Below, piece by piece: positions 38,275 to 47,528 of a stretch of DNA of 64,000 bases. The stretch is taken from the NCBI RefSeq assembly GCF_030440365.1, contig NZ_CP124050.1, positions 248,001-312,000 on the forward strand. Reading direction: 5' to 3'. Position 1 is the first letter of the stretch, and every line of letters starts with the position of its first letter. The DNA comes from [Borrelia] lusitaniae. GTDB lineage: Bacteria; Spirochaetota; Spirochaetia; Borreliales; Borreliaceae. The notes below the pieces were generated by a model. It ran no database searches. It had not been told where the DNA came from and worked only from the letters and a program-made list of their open reading frames with translations. The translations under genes were made by a program, and so were the position numbers.

Positions 38275-39393
38275 CTAATTAAACTTTTTAGTAATAGAAT
38301 ACACTCTCACAAGAATTTTTGAAACAACCTCCCAATATTCTCTTGGAATCTCTTCATTAACCTTAACATTAGCATAAAGCGCTCTTGCAAGTAGCTTATT
38401 TTCCATTAAAGGGATATTATTTTCTCTTGCAATTTTTTTAATTGTGAGGGCTATTTCATCTTGACCTTTTGCAAGCACCCTTGGAGCTAGCATTGTTTCG
38501 CTATCCCACTTAATAGCAACTGCAAAATGTTCTGGATTTGTAATTACTACATCTGCTTGAGGAACAGCTACTCTTAAATTAGTACTTAAAATAACCCTCA
38601 TTCTCTCTTTTATTCTAGATCGAAGTAAAGGATCACCCTCCATTTCCTTTCTCTCCTGCTTCACCTCTTCTTTTGTCATTTTCAAACTCTCAATGTACTG
38701 AGATCTTTGAAATAAATAATCAAACACTCCAACAATTGTCAAAAACATTACTGAGAAAAAACATATCTTATAGGCAAGCACCAACACAATAGAAATCCCA
38801 GACTGAAGTGTATACTCTGAAAGTTTAGAAATTTTGCCTACATTGTTTTCTATAATAAAATAATATATTAAGCATATTATAACAACTTTTAACAAACTTT
38901 TAAACAAATTGAAAAAAGCCCCTGCTGAAAAAAAAGAATTTTTTGCCCACTTAGAAAAATTAAAACTAATTTTATCCCACTTTGGCTCTAAAGATTTAAA
39001 AGTAACAAAAAATCCCACTTGAATAATATTAACAAAAAAATTAACAACCAAGGATGCAAAAAAAAACAAAACAACATATCCCATGATGGACCTAATATAT
39101 GCAAAACCCATAGCATAAACACTCATCCTCATAACTTCAGGAAGTTTGCTAGCCTGTTCTTTGAAAACGGCTGCTAAATCTAACGCAAAATAAGAAAGCA
39201 TGAAAAAAAACAATGCAAATAACAATAAAAGACTAACAGCGGTATTAATTTCAGTAGACTTTAATACCCGTCCTTCTTCTCTTGCTTTTTGCTTTTTCTG
39301 GTCAGTGGGTAATTCAGTTCTTCCCTCATCATCTGCTGAAAAAAAATCAAGAGGAATATACCAACTTTTAATCAAAAGGTCATTTTTTATCAT
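38275..39393 (-). CDS. flhB: Flagellar export switch protein FlhB
   Basis: FlhB is a gate component that switches export specificity from rod/hook to filament proteins after self-cleavage. The 372-residue protein begins with the usual ERTELPT-like segment (EGRTELPTDQKKQKAREEGRV), has four TM helices (about 50-230), and a cytoplasmic domain with EVKQERKEMEGDPLLRSRIKERMR. The cleavage motif reads NPEH (in VVITNPEHFAVAIKW) rather than the usual NPTH; Asn and Pro are kept. The N-terminus is extended by about 20 residues before the conserved part. It overlaps the fliR stop by one base. Confidence 0.96.
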   Translation of the reverse strand: MIKNDLLIKSWYIPLDFFSADDEGRTELPTDQKKQKAREEGRVLKSTEINTAVSLLLLFALFFFMLSYFALDLAAVFKEQASKLPEVMRMSVYAMGFAYIRSIMGYVVLFFFASLVVNFFVNIIQVGFFVTFKSLEPKWDKISFNFSKWAKNSFFSAGAFFNLFKSLLKVVIICLIYYFIIENNVGKISKLSEYTLQSGISIVLVLAYKICFFSVMFLTIVGVFDYLFQRSQYIESLKMTKEEVKQERKEMEGDPLLRSRIKERMRVILSTNLRVAVPQADVVITNPEHFAVAIKWDSETMLAPRVLAKGQDEIALTIKKIARENNIPLMENKLLARALYANVKVNEEIPREYWEVVSKILVRVYSITKKFN

Positions 39394-40193
39394 TATTTTA
39401 AAACTCTAGAAAACAATTTCAAAAAACTAGCAAGAGAATCTAAAGAAAGTTCAATCACTCTTTTTGAAGATATTGCTAAGCTTGGAAATCCAATATACAA
39501 AATTAACAACCCTAAAAATAGCGAAGTTGAAAAACTAATTATTAATAAATTAATCTGAGGCGATGATTTTGAAAGTATTCCTAATACCAGATAAAAAAGC
39601 AAAAGCAATGCTAGTATTGGAAAAGAAATTAATAAAGCTTTTTCAAAAAGAAATCCAAAAGACATAAGTAAAAGCTTAACAAATTCTGAATTTCTCATAT
39701 TAACCAAATGTTCAACCCTAATGTTTAAAACAGAATCATGTATGCCAATCACAAAAAACCGAAGTAAAAAATCGCTTGATAAGAAAAAAAACAAAAATAA
39801 ATAAGCAAAAATTTGTGAAATAATCATGCTATCTTCTTCTGAGAAAACATCAAAAATATTTGCATAAGCAAGTCCAATTTGATTAGAAAAGAAAAATCCA
39901 ACTAAATGGAAAACATTAAAAATTATATTAACAAAAAATGCCTGAATAAGACCTAAAATAGCTTCTCCTAATAAAATTAGCGCAAAAGAAAACATATTGT
40001 CTAAAGGATAAACAATATTAATTTTTTCAACAACAATTACAGAGAGAATCAAAGAAAAGAAAAAATTAAAATATCCGATTTTTATTGTTGAAAAAAATGG
40101 AGAAAATTTCAAAAACATAAAAATTCTAACCAATACCGGTAAAATTGTAAAAGATTTTAAAACTAAAAAACTCAAATTCAAAATTTCATCCAA
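39393..40193 (-). CDS. fliR: Flagellar export gate protein FliR
   Basis: FliR is part of the FliPQR export gate core. The 266-residue protein is almost wholly hydrophobic with about six helices, including FFFSNQIGLAYANIFDVFSEED (matching GxQMGxxxAxxxDP of the family) and a C-terminal QINLLIISFSTSLFLGLLILYIGFP. It lies 23 bases after fliQ and shares one base with flhB. The order fliP-fliQ-fliR-flhB-flhA is standard and secures the call. Confidence 0.95.
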   Translation of the reverse strand: MDEILNLSFLVLKSFTILPVLVRIFMFLKFSPFFSTIKIGYFNFFFSLILSVIVVEKINIVYPLDNMFSFALILLGEAILGLIQAFFVNIIFNVFHLVGFFFSNQIGLAYANIFDVFSEEDSMIISQIFAYLFLFFFLSSDFLLRFFVIGIHDSVLNIRVEHLVNMRNSEFVKLLLMSFGFLFEKALLISFPILALLLLFYLVLGILSKSSPQINLLIISFSTSLFLGLLILYIGFPSLAISSKRVIELSLDSLASFLKLFSRVLK

Positions 40194-40216
40194 ATAATAT
40201 AATTTAAATTCATAAA

Positions 40217-40480
40217 TTAAACATTTTGCAATTGATTAAACATCATATAGGCAAACTGCATAAGTTTATTTAAAATCCAAGGACCAAAAATCACAATAGT
40301 TAAAAGTATAACAATAATCTTTGGAATAAAACTTAAAGTTTGATCTTGAATTGAAGTAATAGCTTGAAAAATTGAAATCAAAAGACCAACTATAAGAGCT
40401 ATAATCAAAATTGGAGCTGATAAAATAATAATGTTTTCAATAGAAATTCTAATTAAATAAAGAATGTGTCCTGCAGTCAT
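40217..40480 (-). CDS. fliQ: Flagellar export gate protein FliQ
   Basis: FliQ is a two-helix subunit wrapped around the FliP/FliR gate. The 87-residue product has the typical two hydrophobic helices (about 15-40 and 52-80), the segment ILIIALIVGLLISIFQAITSIQDQTLSFIPKI, and no large soluble part. Size is normal (about 89). It starts 8 bases after the fliP stop. Confidence 0.96.
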   Translation of the reverse strand: MTAGHILYLIRISIENIIILSAPILIIALIVGLLISIFQAITSIQDQTLSFIPKIIVILLTIVIFGPWILNKLMQFAYMMFNQLQNV

Positions 40481-40488
40481 ATATAACC

Positions 40489-41253
40489 TTACATAAAACT
40501 TTTAATAAGACCACTAGTAATCAAGGTCCAACCATCTACCATTACAAAAAGAATCAACTTAAAAGGCAAAGATATCATTACAGGGGGTAGCATTATCATA
40601 CCCATAGCCATTAAAACAGAAGCAACAATAATGTCTAAAACTATAAAAGGCAAAAATATTAAAATTCCCATCTTAAAAGCCACTTTAAGCTCATGCAAAA
40701 TAAAAGCTGCAATTAAAACATGTGTCGGCACTTCGCTAAAATTTTTTGGTCGATCATAACTACTAATACTCATAAATAATCTAATCTCTTCATGACGCCC
40801 ATCAGACATCTGCTTATACATAAAAATTCTAAGAGGAGCAATTCCTTTGCTATAAAATTCATCAAAATTTATTTTTGACTCTTTAAGAGGCAAATAAGCC
40901 TGTTTATATATAATATTAAAAGTTGGCCACATAGTAAAAATAGTTAAAAATAAAGCCAAACCCATTACTATCTGAGTAGGAGGAGATTGTTGAAGAGATA
41001 AAGCGCGCCTAATAAAATCCAAAACTATGGATATTCGCAAAAAAGAAGTCATTAAAACTAAAAATGCTGGGGAAAGAGTAATAATGGTTAATAGGATTAA
41101 AAGCTGCAAAGAAAAAGCTAGCTCTGAACCACCAATATTTTCAAAATTCAAAAAAGGAAAATTAAGACCATTGGTGGCTTGCAAAGATTTTGTTTGAGCA
41201 AAAGATAAACTTGTTACACTAAAAAATAAAAAAAAAATAAAACGCTTTCTCAA
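40489..41253 (-). CDS. fliP: Flagellar export gate protein FliP
   Basis: FliP forms the pentameric pore of the export gate. The 254-residue protein starts with a cleavable-type signal (MRKRFIFFLFFSVTSLSFAQ), as in other FliP proteins. Family motifs follow: LMTSFLRISIVLDFIRRALSLQQSPPTQIVMGLALFLT, then FMSISSYDRP, and VLMAMGMIMLPPVMISLPFKLILFVMVDGW at the C-terminal helices. Length is standard. The next gene upstream is fliO, 10 bases away. Confidence 0.97.
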   Translation of the reverse strand: MRKRFIFFLFFSVTSLSFAQTKSLQATNGLNFPFLNFENIGGSELAFSLQLLILLTIITLSPAFLVLMTSFLRISIVLDFIRRALSLQQSPPTQIVMGLALFLTIFTMWPTFNIIYKQAYLPLKESKINFDEFYSKGIAPLRIFMYKQMSDGRHEEIRLFMSISSYDRPKNFSEVPTHVLIAAFILHELKVAFKMGILIFLPFIVLDIIVASVLMAMGMIMLPPVMISLPFKLILFVMVDGWTLITSGLIKSFM

Positions 41254-41263
41254 AATAAACCCT

Positions 41264-41890
41264 CTAAAATTTTTTTAATCTATCTTGTTTATCCTTAAGT
41301 GAAGTCTCAATTTCCCTCTCAAGTTTAACATAATCATTCCCAGAAAAAGGAATCTCTTCTTTTTTGAGCAACATTTTCTTAAAAATTGATTTAAAAGAAT
41401 CTTTCTTAGCAGAATTATTAATTTTGCTAAGTCTAAGTTTTAAATCTTCTAGCTCTTCTTCAGATTTAATCTCTTTTAGCAAAGTAGAAGAATTGCTCGA
41501 AACTAAAAATATGTAAACATTGTCTAATATATTTAGAATTCTTATTGAGTTTTTAACATCTATCTCGTAAAAAACAAGCTCCTTAATCAAATTAGAATTT
41601 TGTTCATATTTGTTTTTTTTTGAATGAAAAATCAACTTCTTAAACAAGAAAAGGATAAAAAAAGCAATAAGTAAAAATACAACTATCTTAACCAAATCTG
41701 AAATATTAAAAATAGAGACTACCTGAGCACCATTATTGTTAGCAAGATTTGCCTTATCCTCTTCAAAAATTGGCAAGCTAGATTCATTTTCTAAATCAGT
41801 AGATACTGAATTTACCTGCTCTTGTGAATTAGCATATGTAAAAAAATTAGAAAACGCTAAAAAAACTAAAAATAAAAATTTATTATTCAT
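41264..41890 (-). CDS. fliO: Flagellar protein FliO (FliZ)
   Basis: FliO is a small membrane scaffold that helps assemble the FliP ring. The 208-residue protein has a signal-like N-terminus ([20 protein letters not shown]), a periplasmic stretch, a TM helix at about 67-86 ([22 protein letters not shown]) and a cytoplasmic part with [28 protein letters not shown], fitting the FliO fold. Sequence is poorly conserved in this family, so position between fliN and fliP carries weight. Its start overlaps the fliN stop by 8 bases. Spirochaete literature calls it fliZ. Confidence 0.85.
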   Translation of the reverse strand: MNNKFLFLVFLAFSNFFTYANSQEQVNSVSTDLENESSLPIFEEDKANLANNNGAQVVSIFNISDLVKIVVFLLIAFFILFLFKKLIFHSKKNKYEQNSNLIKELVFYEIDVKNSIRILNILDNVYIFLVSSNSSTLLKEIKSEEELEDLKLRLSKINNSAKKDSFKSIFKKMLLKKEEIPFSGNDYVKLEREIETSLKDKQDRLKKF

Positions 41891-42224
41891 TTTTAGTTTT
41901 AATTATCTCAGTAATTCTAACTCCAAAATTTTCATCAATTACAACTACTTCTCCTTTGGCAACTATTTTACCGTTTACCAAAATATCTACAGGCTCACCG
42001 GCAAGTTTATCAAGGGTAATAATCGTGCCTTCAGACATGCCAAGTATATCCTTTATTTTGCGCTCTGTTCTTCCAAGTTCAACAGTAAGCTGCATGGAAA
42101 CATCCATCAAAAGCCCAAAATTGCTAGGATCAACACCTTCTGGCAAAGTATCAATTAAATCAGGAAGCTTAACCCCTTTTATTTCAGGCCTTTCTCCATT
42201 ATCACTTTTTTCATCTACACTCAT
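41883..42224 (-). CDS. fliN: Flagellar C-ring protein FliN
   Basis: FliN forms the lower part of the switch complex, binds export components and takes part in chemotactic switching. The 113-residue protein has a short polar N-terminus, then the SpoA domain: [68 protein letters not shown]. It is compact, without the long N-terminal extension seen in FliY. It lies 46 bases after fliM. Confidence 0.97.
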   Translation of the reverse strand: MSVDEKSDNGERPEIKGVKLPDLIDTLPEGVDPSNFGLLMDVSMQLTVELGRTERKIKDILGMSEGTIITLDKLAGEPVDILVNGKIVAKGEVVVIDENFGVRITEIIKTKNE

Positions 42225-42270
42225 AATTTAACCTCTTAATAATTTAAGTTATAATAAAATAAAACAACTA

Positions 42271-43329
42271 TTACTCAACCTCTTCTGTAAGCTCTTTTAA
42301 CAAATCAAAACCTTTTATATCTCCAATTTTTTCTGTAATTTGTACTGAAATTTTATTTCCCATTAAACCCATTCTACATTTAAACTTTTCCTTAGTACCA
42401 ACTTTTAAAGTTAAATCTTTATTTATTAGAGAAGATTCAAGATTTAAAACATCACCTTTGTCAAGCGATAAAATTTCTCTTACTTTAAGTTTAACTTCCC
42501 CTATTTCTGCTACCAAGGGCATTGCTGTATTTTCCAACTTTTCACGCAAAGCATCAAGATTCTCACTGGTGGTCCCAACCCCAATTAAAGAATGCCAATA
42601 TCTTGTTGATAGTTTTGAAACAATAGGTTCTATAGTAATATAGGGTAAACAAAAATTCATAAGCCCTTCCACTTTTCCTATTTTAACCTCAAGAGTTACT
42701 AAAATAATCATTTCTGTAGGAGGAACTATTTGAGCAAACTGTGGATTTACCTCAATATGCCCAAATCTTGGCCTTAGATCAACTACTTGAGACCAAGCCT
42801 CTCTCATGTTAGCAAGTATGCGAATAATAACACTTTCCATAACAGACTGTTCAATTTCTGTTAAATCTCTACTTTTATCTTTAATAGTGTCTCCATCTCC
42901 CCCAAAAAGCCTATCTACTATAGCAAATGCTATTGTTGGATCAACTTCAAAAATAGCAGATCCTTTAAGAGGATCCATGTTTATTATTGCCAAAGTTGTA
43001 GGATTGGGTATTGACCTAATAAACTCTTCATAGGTTAATTGATCAACTGAAGCCACATGAACATGAACCATTTTTCTCAAAAGAGCAGAAAGTGAGGTTG
43101 TAGTATATCTAGCAAATGCCTCATGAAAACTTGAAACTGTTCTAACCTGCTCTTTTGAAAATTTATCTGGCCTTTTAAAGTCATACACCTTAACTTTTTG
43201 CTTTTTGCCCGTAGGACTAGATATAACATTAGAAAGGGATTCGTCTAACGATAAACTTTCAGATGAATTAATAGACTCTAAAAGACTGTCTATATCGTCT
43301 TGAGATAAAGCTCCTGGATTGTTTGCCAT
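42271..43329 (-). CDS. fliM: Flagellar switch protein FliM
   Basis: FliM sits in the middle of the C ring and binds phospho-CheY to reverse rotation. The 352-residue protein has the CheY-binding N-terminal peptide LSQDDIDSLLES (about 8-19), the conserved middle domain with a GGxG-like FGGDGD motif and YEEFIRSIPNPTTLAIINMDP, and a C-terminal SpoA domain that binds FliN. Length is typical. It follows fliL by 20 bases. Confidence 0.97.
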   Translation of the reverse strand: MANNPGALSQDDIDSLLESINSSESLSLDESLSNVISSPTGKKQKVKVYDFKRPDKFSKEQVRTVSSFHEAFARYTTTSLSALLRKMVHVHVASVDQLTYEEFIRSIPNPTTLAIINMDPLKGSAIFEVDPTIAFAIVDRLFGGDGDTIKDKSRDLTEIEQSVMESVIIRILANMREAWSQVVDLRPRFGHIEVNPQFAQIVPPTEMIILVTLEVKIGKVEGLMNFCLPYITIEPIVSKLSTRYWHSLIGVGTTSENLDALREKLENTAMPLVAEIGEVKLKVREILSLDKGDVLNLESSLINKDLTLKVGTKEKFKCRMGLMGNKISVQITEKIGDIKGFDLLKELTEEVE

Positions 43330-43349
43330 TTAAAATTCCTTTAAACTTA

Positions 43350-43886
43350 TTACATATCAAAAATATCAATTTGGGTTAATGCTATTTCTTTTATTTCTCC
43401 ATTTCTAAGAATACTATTAATTCTTGCCTTAATTTCTGCTTTTATTTGACTTTCATTTTTTATTTCTTGACCAGTTCTTTGACTAAAATATTCTCTAATA
43501 ATATCTTTTAAGCGCACTTTTTGTCTTCCAAGCTCATTGAGAATATTAACATTATTTTCTGCATACCCTAAAGCAAGCTTTACAACAAAAGTTTTTGGCG
43601 GAACATCTAAAGTATTGCCTCTAATCTCATCTATGCTTTCATACCATATAAGCATAGGTGGCTTTCCTAAGTATTCATTAGAAAAAACTGGAAAATCGCT
43701 AGGAGCCCCACTTTGGCTTACCACCATTTTAGATACAAAATAAGAAACAATTATCATTATCGCAACAGTAAATACTCCTATTGCAAGTATCTGCAAAATT
43801 TTTATTATAATATCGGGCAATAAACCACCTTTTCTAGCAGCATTGGAATCTCCCATATCTAAATTTTCATCATCCTTATTAGGCAT
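43350..43886 (-). CDS. fliL: Flagellar basal body protein FliL
   Basis: FliL is a single-pass inner-membrane protein that surrounds stators; in Borrelia it is known to affect periplasmic flagellar orientation. The 178-residue protein has a short cytoplasmic tail, one TM helix (about 29-52) and a periplasmic domain with FVVKLALGYAENNVNILNELGRQKVRLKDIIREYFSQRTGQEI, which matches the FliL stomatin-like fold. It lies 48 bases after motB. Confidence 0.94.
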   Translation of the reverse strand: MPNKDDENLDMGDSNAARKGGLLPDIIIKILQILAIGVFTVAIMIIVSYFVSKMVVSQSGAPSDFPVFSNEYLGKPPMLIWYESIDEIRGNTLDVPPKTFVVKLALGYAENNVNILNELGRQKVRLKDIIREYFSQRTGQEIKNESQIKAEIKARINSILRNGEIKEIALTQIDIFDM

Positions 43887-43934
43887 AATAAAATTCCTCC
43901 TATTAATTTCTTCTTCACAGTTTAAAAAGAATTA

Positions 43935-44717
43935 TTACTGCGTAATTTCCTTAGGAAAACTTAAAGATGCATCCGTAGTGACTAATATATCAATTCTTCT
44001 ATTATAAGCTCTGCCCTCAGGAGTATCGTCTGTTGCAATAGGTCTGCTTCCGCCAAAACCAGATACTTCAAACTTATTTTCAATGCTCTCAACATCAGAT
44101 TGATCTACATAGTTTAAAATATGTTCTAGCATATTAACAGATCTTGCAACCGAAAGCTCCCAATTGTTTTTCCAAGGCCCATTTACATCGGTATCAATAT
44201 TATCTGTATGCCCTTCTATTTTAAAATTATAGCCTCTAGAACTTAAAGTCCCAATAAAAGACGCTATTTTTTGAATAGAATCTCTATTTTCTTCAAGCTT
44301 AACATCTGCACTAGCAGAATCAAAAAATGCATCTGCTGCAAGAGATATAACAATACCTCTCTCTTCTTGTCTGAGTATAATATTTTTAGATTGAATTTTC
44401 TCAATAAATTCAATCATAGATTTATTTTTAGCAGTCTGAGATGCTTGTTTATTGCGTACAGTAGAAGGTAAAGACATAAAACTATTACTTAAATAAGATA
44501 ATTTATTAAAATCTAAAGTTTTGCCACCTTTAAAAAATCCTGCGCCCGTGAAAGAAGCAGACATTATCCTTATCACATTTTCTTGAAAAATAATATCATT
44601 TAATGAAAACATTGTAACAAAAAACACAAGCAGTAAAGTAACCATGTCTCCATAAGTCAACATATAATCTGGAGATCCTTCATCACATTTTAAAGGCTTT
44701 TTAATTCTCAAAGCCAT
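43935..44717 (-). CDS. motB: Flagellar stator protein MotB
   Basis: MotB anchors the stator to peptidoglycan and provides the ion-binding Asp. The 260-residue protein has a single TM helix (about 20-42) with the essential Asp24 in YMLTYGDMVTLLLVFF, a plug/linker region, and an OmpA-like peptidoglycan-binding domain: KIEGHTDNIDTD, WELSVARSVNMLEHIL and FGGSRPIATDDTPEGRAYNRRIDI. Overlap of one base with motA indicates coupled translation. Confidence 0.97.
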   Translation of the reverse strand: MALRIKKPLKCDEGSPDYMLTYGDMVTLLLVFFVTMFSLNDIIFQENVIRIMSASFTGAGFFKGGKTLDFNKLSYLSNSFMSLPSTVRNKQASQTAKNKSMIEFIEKIQSKNIILRQEERGIVISLAADAFFDSASADVKLEENRDSIQKIASFIGTLSSRGYNFKIEGHTDNIDTDVNGPWKNNWELSVARSVNMLEHILNYVDQSDVESIENKFEVSGFGGSRPIATDDTPEGRAYNRRIDILVTTDASLSFPKEITQ

Positions 44718-45499
44718 TATTCACCTCCAATACTGCTACTAAGATGGCTTCGGTCTTTAGGAGTTAAAAAAGTCATCAATTTTTGCTCTAAAATTCTAGG
44801 ATTATCTCCAGACTGAATTGATAAAACACCCTCAATTATCATTGTCTTTACTGCAGCTTCTTCAGAATCAATTTTCTCCAACTTAAGTTGGACAGGGGTA
44901 AACATTAAATTTGCCATTATGGTTCCATAAAGAGTTGTAACAAGAGCAAGAGCCATAGAAGAACCAAGAGCAGACTTGTCTTCTAGATTACCAAGAAGAG
45001 CTACAAGCCCAATAAGAGTACCCGTCATACCAAAAGCCGGGGCAAGTTTTGCCCACGTCTTAAAAAGATCTGAACCAACTTTATGCCTTTCTTGCATTTG
45101 ATCAAGCTCTAAATAAAGCATAGTTCTAATTACCTCGGGATCTGCACCATCAACAACAAGTCTCATTCCTGACTTAAAAAATGGATCATTGATTTGTTCA
45201 AGCTCATCATCAAGAGATAAAAGACCTTCTTTTCTAGCCTTTTCTGAAAGCTCTACTAATATTTTTATAATAGAAATCTTAGCATAAGAATTTCTTCTAA
45301 AGAAAAATCCCAAATACGTTGGAATTTTTTTTACAGCAATAACTTCTGAAGAAGCCATAAGAGCAGAAAAAGATCCAACAACAGTAATAAAAACAGAACT
45401 TAAATCCCAAAAAACACCAAGTCCTGTGGGAGTAAATGCCATGGAAATTAAAATAGCTCCAAATCCAACTCCCCACCCAATTATACTAGCTAAATTCAT
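44717..45499 (-). CDS. motA: Flagellar stator protein MotA
   Basis: MotA pentamers form the ion channel with MotB and push on FliG. The 260-residue protein has four TM helices, the cytoplasmic loop with charged residues that contact FliG (SGMRLVVDGADPEVIRTMLYLELDQMQERH), and FKTWAKLAPAFGMTGTLIGLVALLGNL in helix 3 with the conserved Pro. It overlaps flbD by 4 bases and motB by 1 base. Confidence 0.97.
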   Translation of the reverse strand: MNLASIIGWGVGFGAILISMAFTPTGLGVFWDLSSVFITVVGSFSALMASSEVIAVKKIPTYLGFFFRRNSYAKISIIKILVELSEKARKEGLLSLDDELEQINDPFFKSGMRLVVDGADPEVIRTMLYLELDQMQERHKVGSDLFKTWAKLAPAFGMTGTLIGLVALLGNLEDKSALGSSMALALVTTLYGTIMANLMFTPVQLKLEKIDSEEAAVKTMIIEGVLSIQSGDNPRILEQKLMTFLTPKDRSHLSSSIGGE

Positions 45500-45720
45500 A
45501 ATTTAACATCCCCATTTCCTTCTCCTACAATTTTTTCAAAAGAAGCAACTTCTTTCCTATACAACTTAATCCTATTGACCACCTCTTCAACTTTTTCTTT
45601 TACAATTAACTTCTTACCATTCATAAGAAGAATTGTAGTATCAGGATTAGCTTCAATACTTTCAATGTGATAAGGATTTAAATAATATCCATAACCATTA
45701 AGCTTAGTTACAAAAATCAT
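45496..45720 (-). CDS. flbD: Flagellar protein FlbD
   Basis: A small 74-residue protein of the FlbD family (MIFVTKLNGYGYYLNPYHIESIEANPDTTILLMNGKKL...). The family is found between flgE and motA in many bacteria and folds as a small beta domain; its precise role is poorly defined. It lies 20 bases after flgE and overlaps motA by 4 bases, so its expression is tied to the stator genes. Confidence 0.92.
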   Translation of the reverse strand: MIFVTKLNGYGYYLNPYHIESIEANPDTTILLMNGKKLIVKEKVEEVVNRIKLYRKEVASFEKIVGEGNGDVKL

Positions 45721-45740
45721 ATGTTAAAAACAATCTTAGC

Positions 45741-47069
45741 TTAATTTTTCAATCTTACAAGTTCTTGCAATAATTGATCAGAAGTAGTAATAGTTTTAGC
45801 ATTAGCCTGAAACCCTCTTTGAGTCACTATCATATCTGTAAACTGCTCTGCAAGATCAACATTAGCCATTTCTAAAACACCAGATCTAATATCACCAAGT
45901 CCAGCAAGTCCAGTCTCGCCTATTCTAACTTGACCTGAATTGCTTGTTTCTATAAAATTAGTATCCCCTGATTTTGCAAGTCCTCCAGGATTTACAAAAG
46001 AAGCAAGAGCAATCTTACCAAGATCTCGCCTTATGCCATTTGAATAAATTCCAACTATGACACCATTTTGATCAATTTCATAATTTTCCATATATCCCAT
46101 GCCATATCCATCTTGAATAATAGCCTTTGTACTACTAGAATCAGCAAATTGAGTGATTGAATCAGTGTAGCTCCCAACTGTTCCTAATTTCAAATTTACA
46201 GTTTGCAGCTCACCAGCTTCACCTGCATTTGCATCCAAAACATTAAATGTTATAGGAATTTGGAGAACATCTCCTTTTTGACCTAATTGCCCATTTAAAG
46301 ATGCCAATGCTCCTTCATTGTCAAACCCAAGCGTAAAATTTGAATTTTGCTCACCATTTATCAGCACTGTTGCATTCCATAAATTAGGAGTATTTTGATC
46401 TTTTACAACTCTAAGTTCAAGAACACTAACATTTCCAAAACTGTCATACAAAGACTTATTGACAACCCAAGTTCCGCGTGCAATATCTGCTGAGCTTGCA
46501 CCCTCTTGAATTACAGGCAATCTTTTGTCAAGATTACAAGCAAAAGTAATATTTTTAGTAGATTTTGCTCCCTCTTTATCTCCAATTGGAATAATTAGAT
46601 CCTCAACATCAGCAGCTGTATTGATAACCTTTTCACCTTCTAAATCCTTTGCCATCCAACCTTGAATTCGCATTCCATTTGCAGGATTTACAAGATGTCG
46701 ATCAGAGTCCACATCAAAAGCACCAGCTCTTGTATAAAATAAATTTTGACCTTCTTTTAAAATAAAAAATCCATTACCACTAACCCCAAGATCAGATGCT
46801 TTTTGAGTACTTTGAAAAGCCCCTTGAGTGTGAATAGTATCAATTGCTGCAACATTCATTCCTAATCCAACTTGCTTAGGATTAGTCCCGCCACGAACAT
46901 CAGTAGGACGAGAAGCTCCAGAAATAGACTGCGATATCATATCTTGAAAATTTACCCTTCCCTTTTTAAACCCAATTGTATTTACATTCGCAATGTTGTT
47001 ACCAACAACATCCATTCTTGTTTGATGATTCTGAAGCCCAGAAACACCAGAATATAAAGACCTCATCAT
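45741..47069 (-). CDS. flgE: Flagellar hook protein FlgE
   Basis: FlgE polymerises into the flexible hook between rod and filament. The 442-residue protein has the N-terminal rod/hook signature MRSLYSGVSGLQNHQTRMDVVGNNIANVNTIGFKKGRVNF, a middle D1-D2 region and a C-terminal helix (VDLAEQFTDMIVTQRGFQANAKTITTSDQLLQELVRLKN). Lys165 and Cys178 are present at the positions known in spirochaete FlgE to form the self-catalysed lysinoalanine cross-link between neighbouring subunits, which makes the periplasmic hook unusually stable. It is directly downstream of flgD with a 4-base gap. Confidence 0.97.
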   Translation of the reverse strand: MMRSLYSGVSGLQNHQTRMDVVGNNIANVNTIGFKKGRVNFQDMISQSISGASRPTDVRGGTNPKQVGLGMNVAAIDTIHTQGAFQSTQKASDLGVSGNGFFILKEGQNLFYTRAGAFDVDSDRHLVNPANGMRIQGWMAKDLEGEKVINTAADVEDLIIPIGDKEGAKSTKNITFACNLDKRLPVIQEGASSADIARGTWVVNKSLYDSFGNVSVLELRVVKDQNTPNLWNATVLINGEQNSNFTLGFDNEGALASLNGQLGQKGDVLQIPITFNVLDANAGEAGELQTVNLKLGTVGSYTDSITQFADSSSTKAIIQDGYGMGYMENYEIDQNGVIVGIYSNGIRRDLGKIALASFVNPGGLAKSGDTNFIETSNSGQVRIGETGLAGLGDIRSGVLEMANVDLAEQFTDMIVTQRGFQANAKTITTSDQLLQELVRLKN

Positions 47070-47073
47070 ATAA

Positions 47074-47508
47074 TTACTCCTCCAAACCTACCGATAATAT
47101 GTTTTTATATATATAATAATTACCATTAACCATAACTTGGGGTATTGCGCCTGTCTTAATGTTTGTTACACGGCCTTCAACAATCTCCCCATCACCATGC
47201 TGAAATTTAATTACTTTGCCTAATAAATCCAAATCTTTTCTTATTCCCAAAGAAGATGAAAGTTTTTCAAATGACTTACTCATATTGGTCATTTGCTCAA
47301 GAGCTGAAAATTGTGCCATTTGAGCAATAAATTCTTTATCCTTCATTGGATTTGTAGGATCTTGATACCTAAGTTGAGTAATAAGCAACTTTAAAAAATC
47401 ATCCTTGCCAAGATTAACCTTATTAGGTACATTCTCAACCTTAAAATCTGATTCTTTTCTAATTTTACTATTTACAGTCAAACTAGAAACATTTTCAACA
47501 CCATTCAT
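47074..47508 (-). CDS. flgD: Hook-capping protein FlgD (short)
   Basis: FlgD caps the growing hook and guides FlgE insertion. The 144-residue protein has the conserved N-terminal cap segment [44 protein letters not shown], then a small beta part ([22 protein letters not shown]...MVNGNYYIY). It is far shorter than the E. coli protein (about 230): the C-terminal FnIII/tudor-like part is reduced to a single small module. It precedes flgE and follows fliK by 20 bases. Confidence 0.93.
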   Translation of the reverse strand: MNGVENVSSLTVNSKIRKESDFKVENVPNKVNLGKDDFLKLLITQLRYQDPTNPMKDKEFIAQMAQFSALEQMTNMSKSFEKLSSSLGIRKDLDLLGKVIKFQHGDGEIVEGRVTNIKTGAIPQVMVNGNYYIYKNILSVGLEE

Positions 47509-47528
47509 TTAACTCTCCCCCTCTTTTT

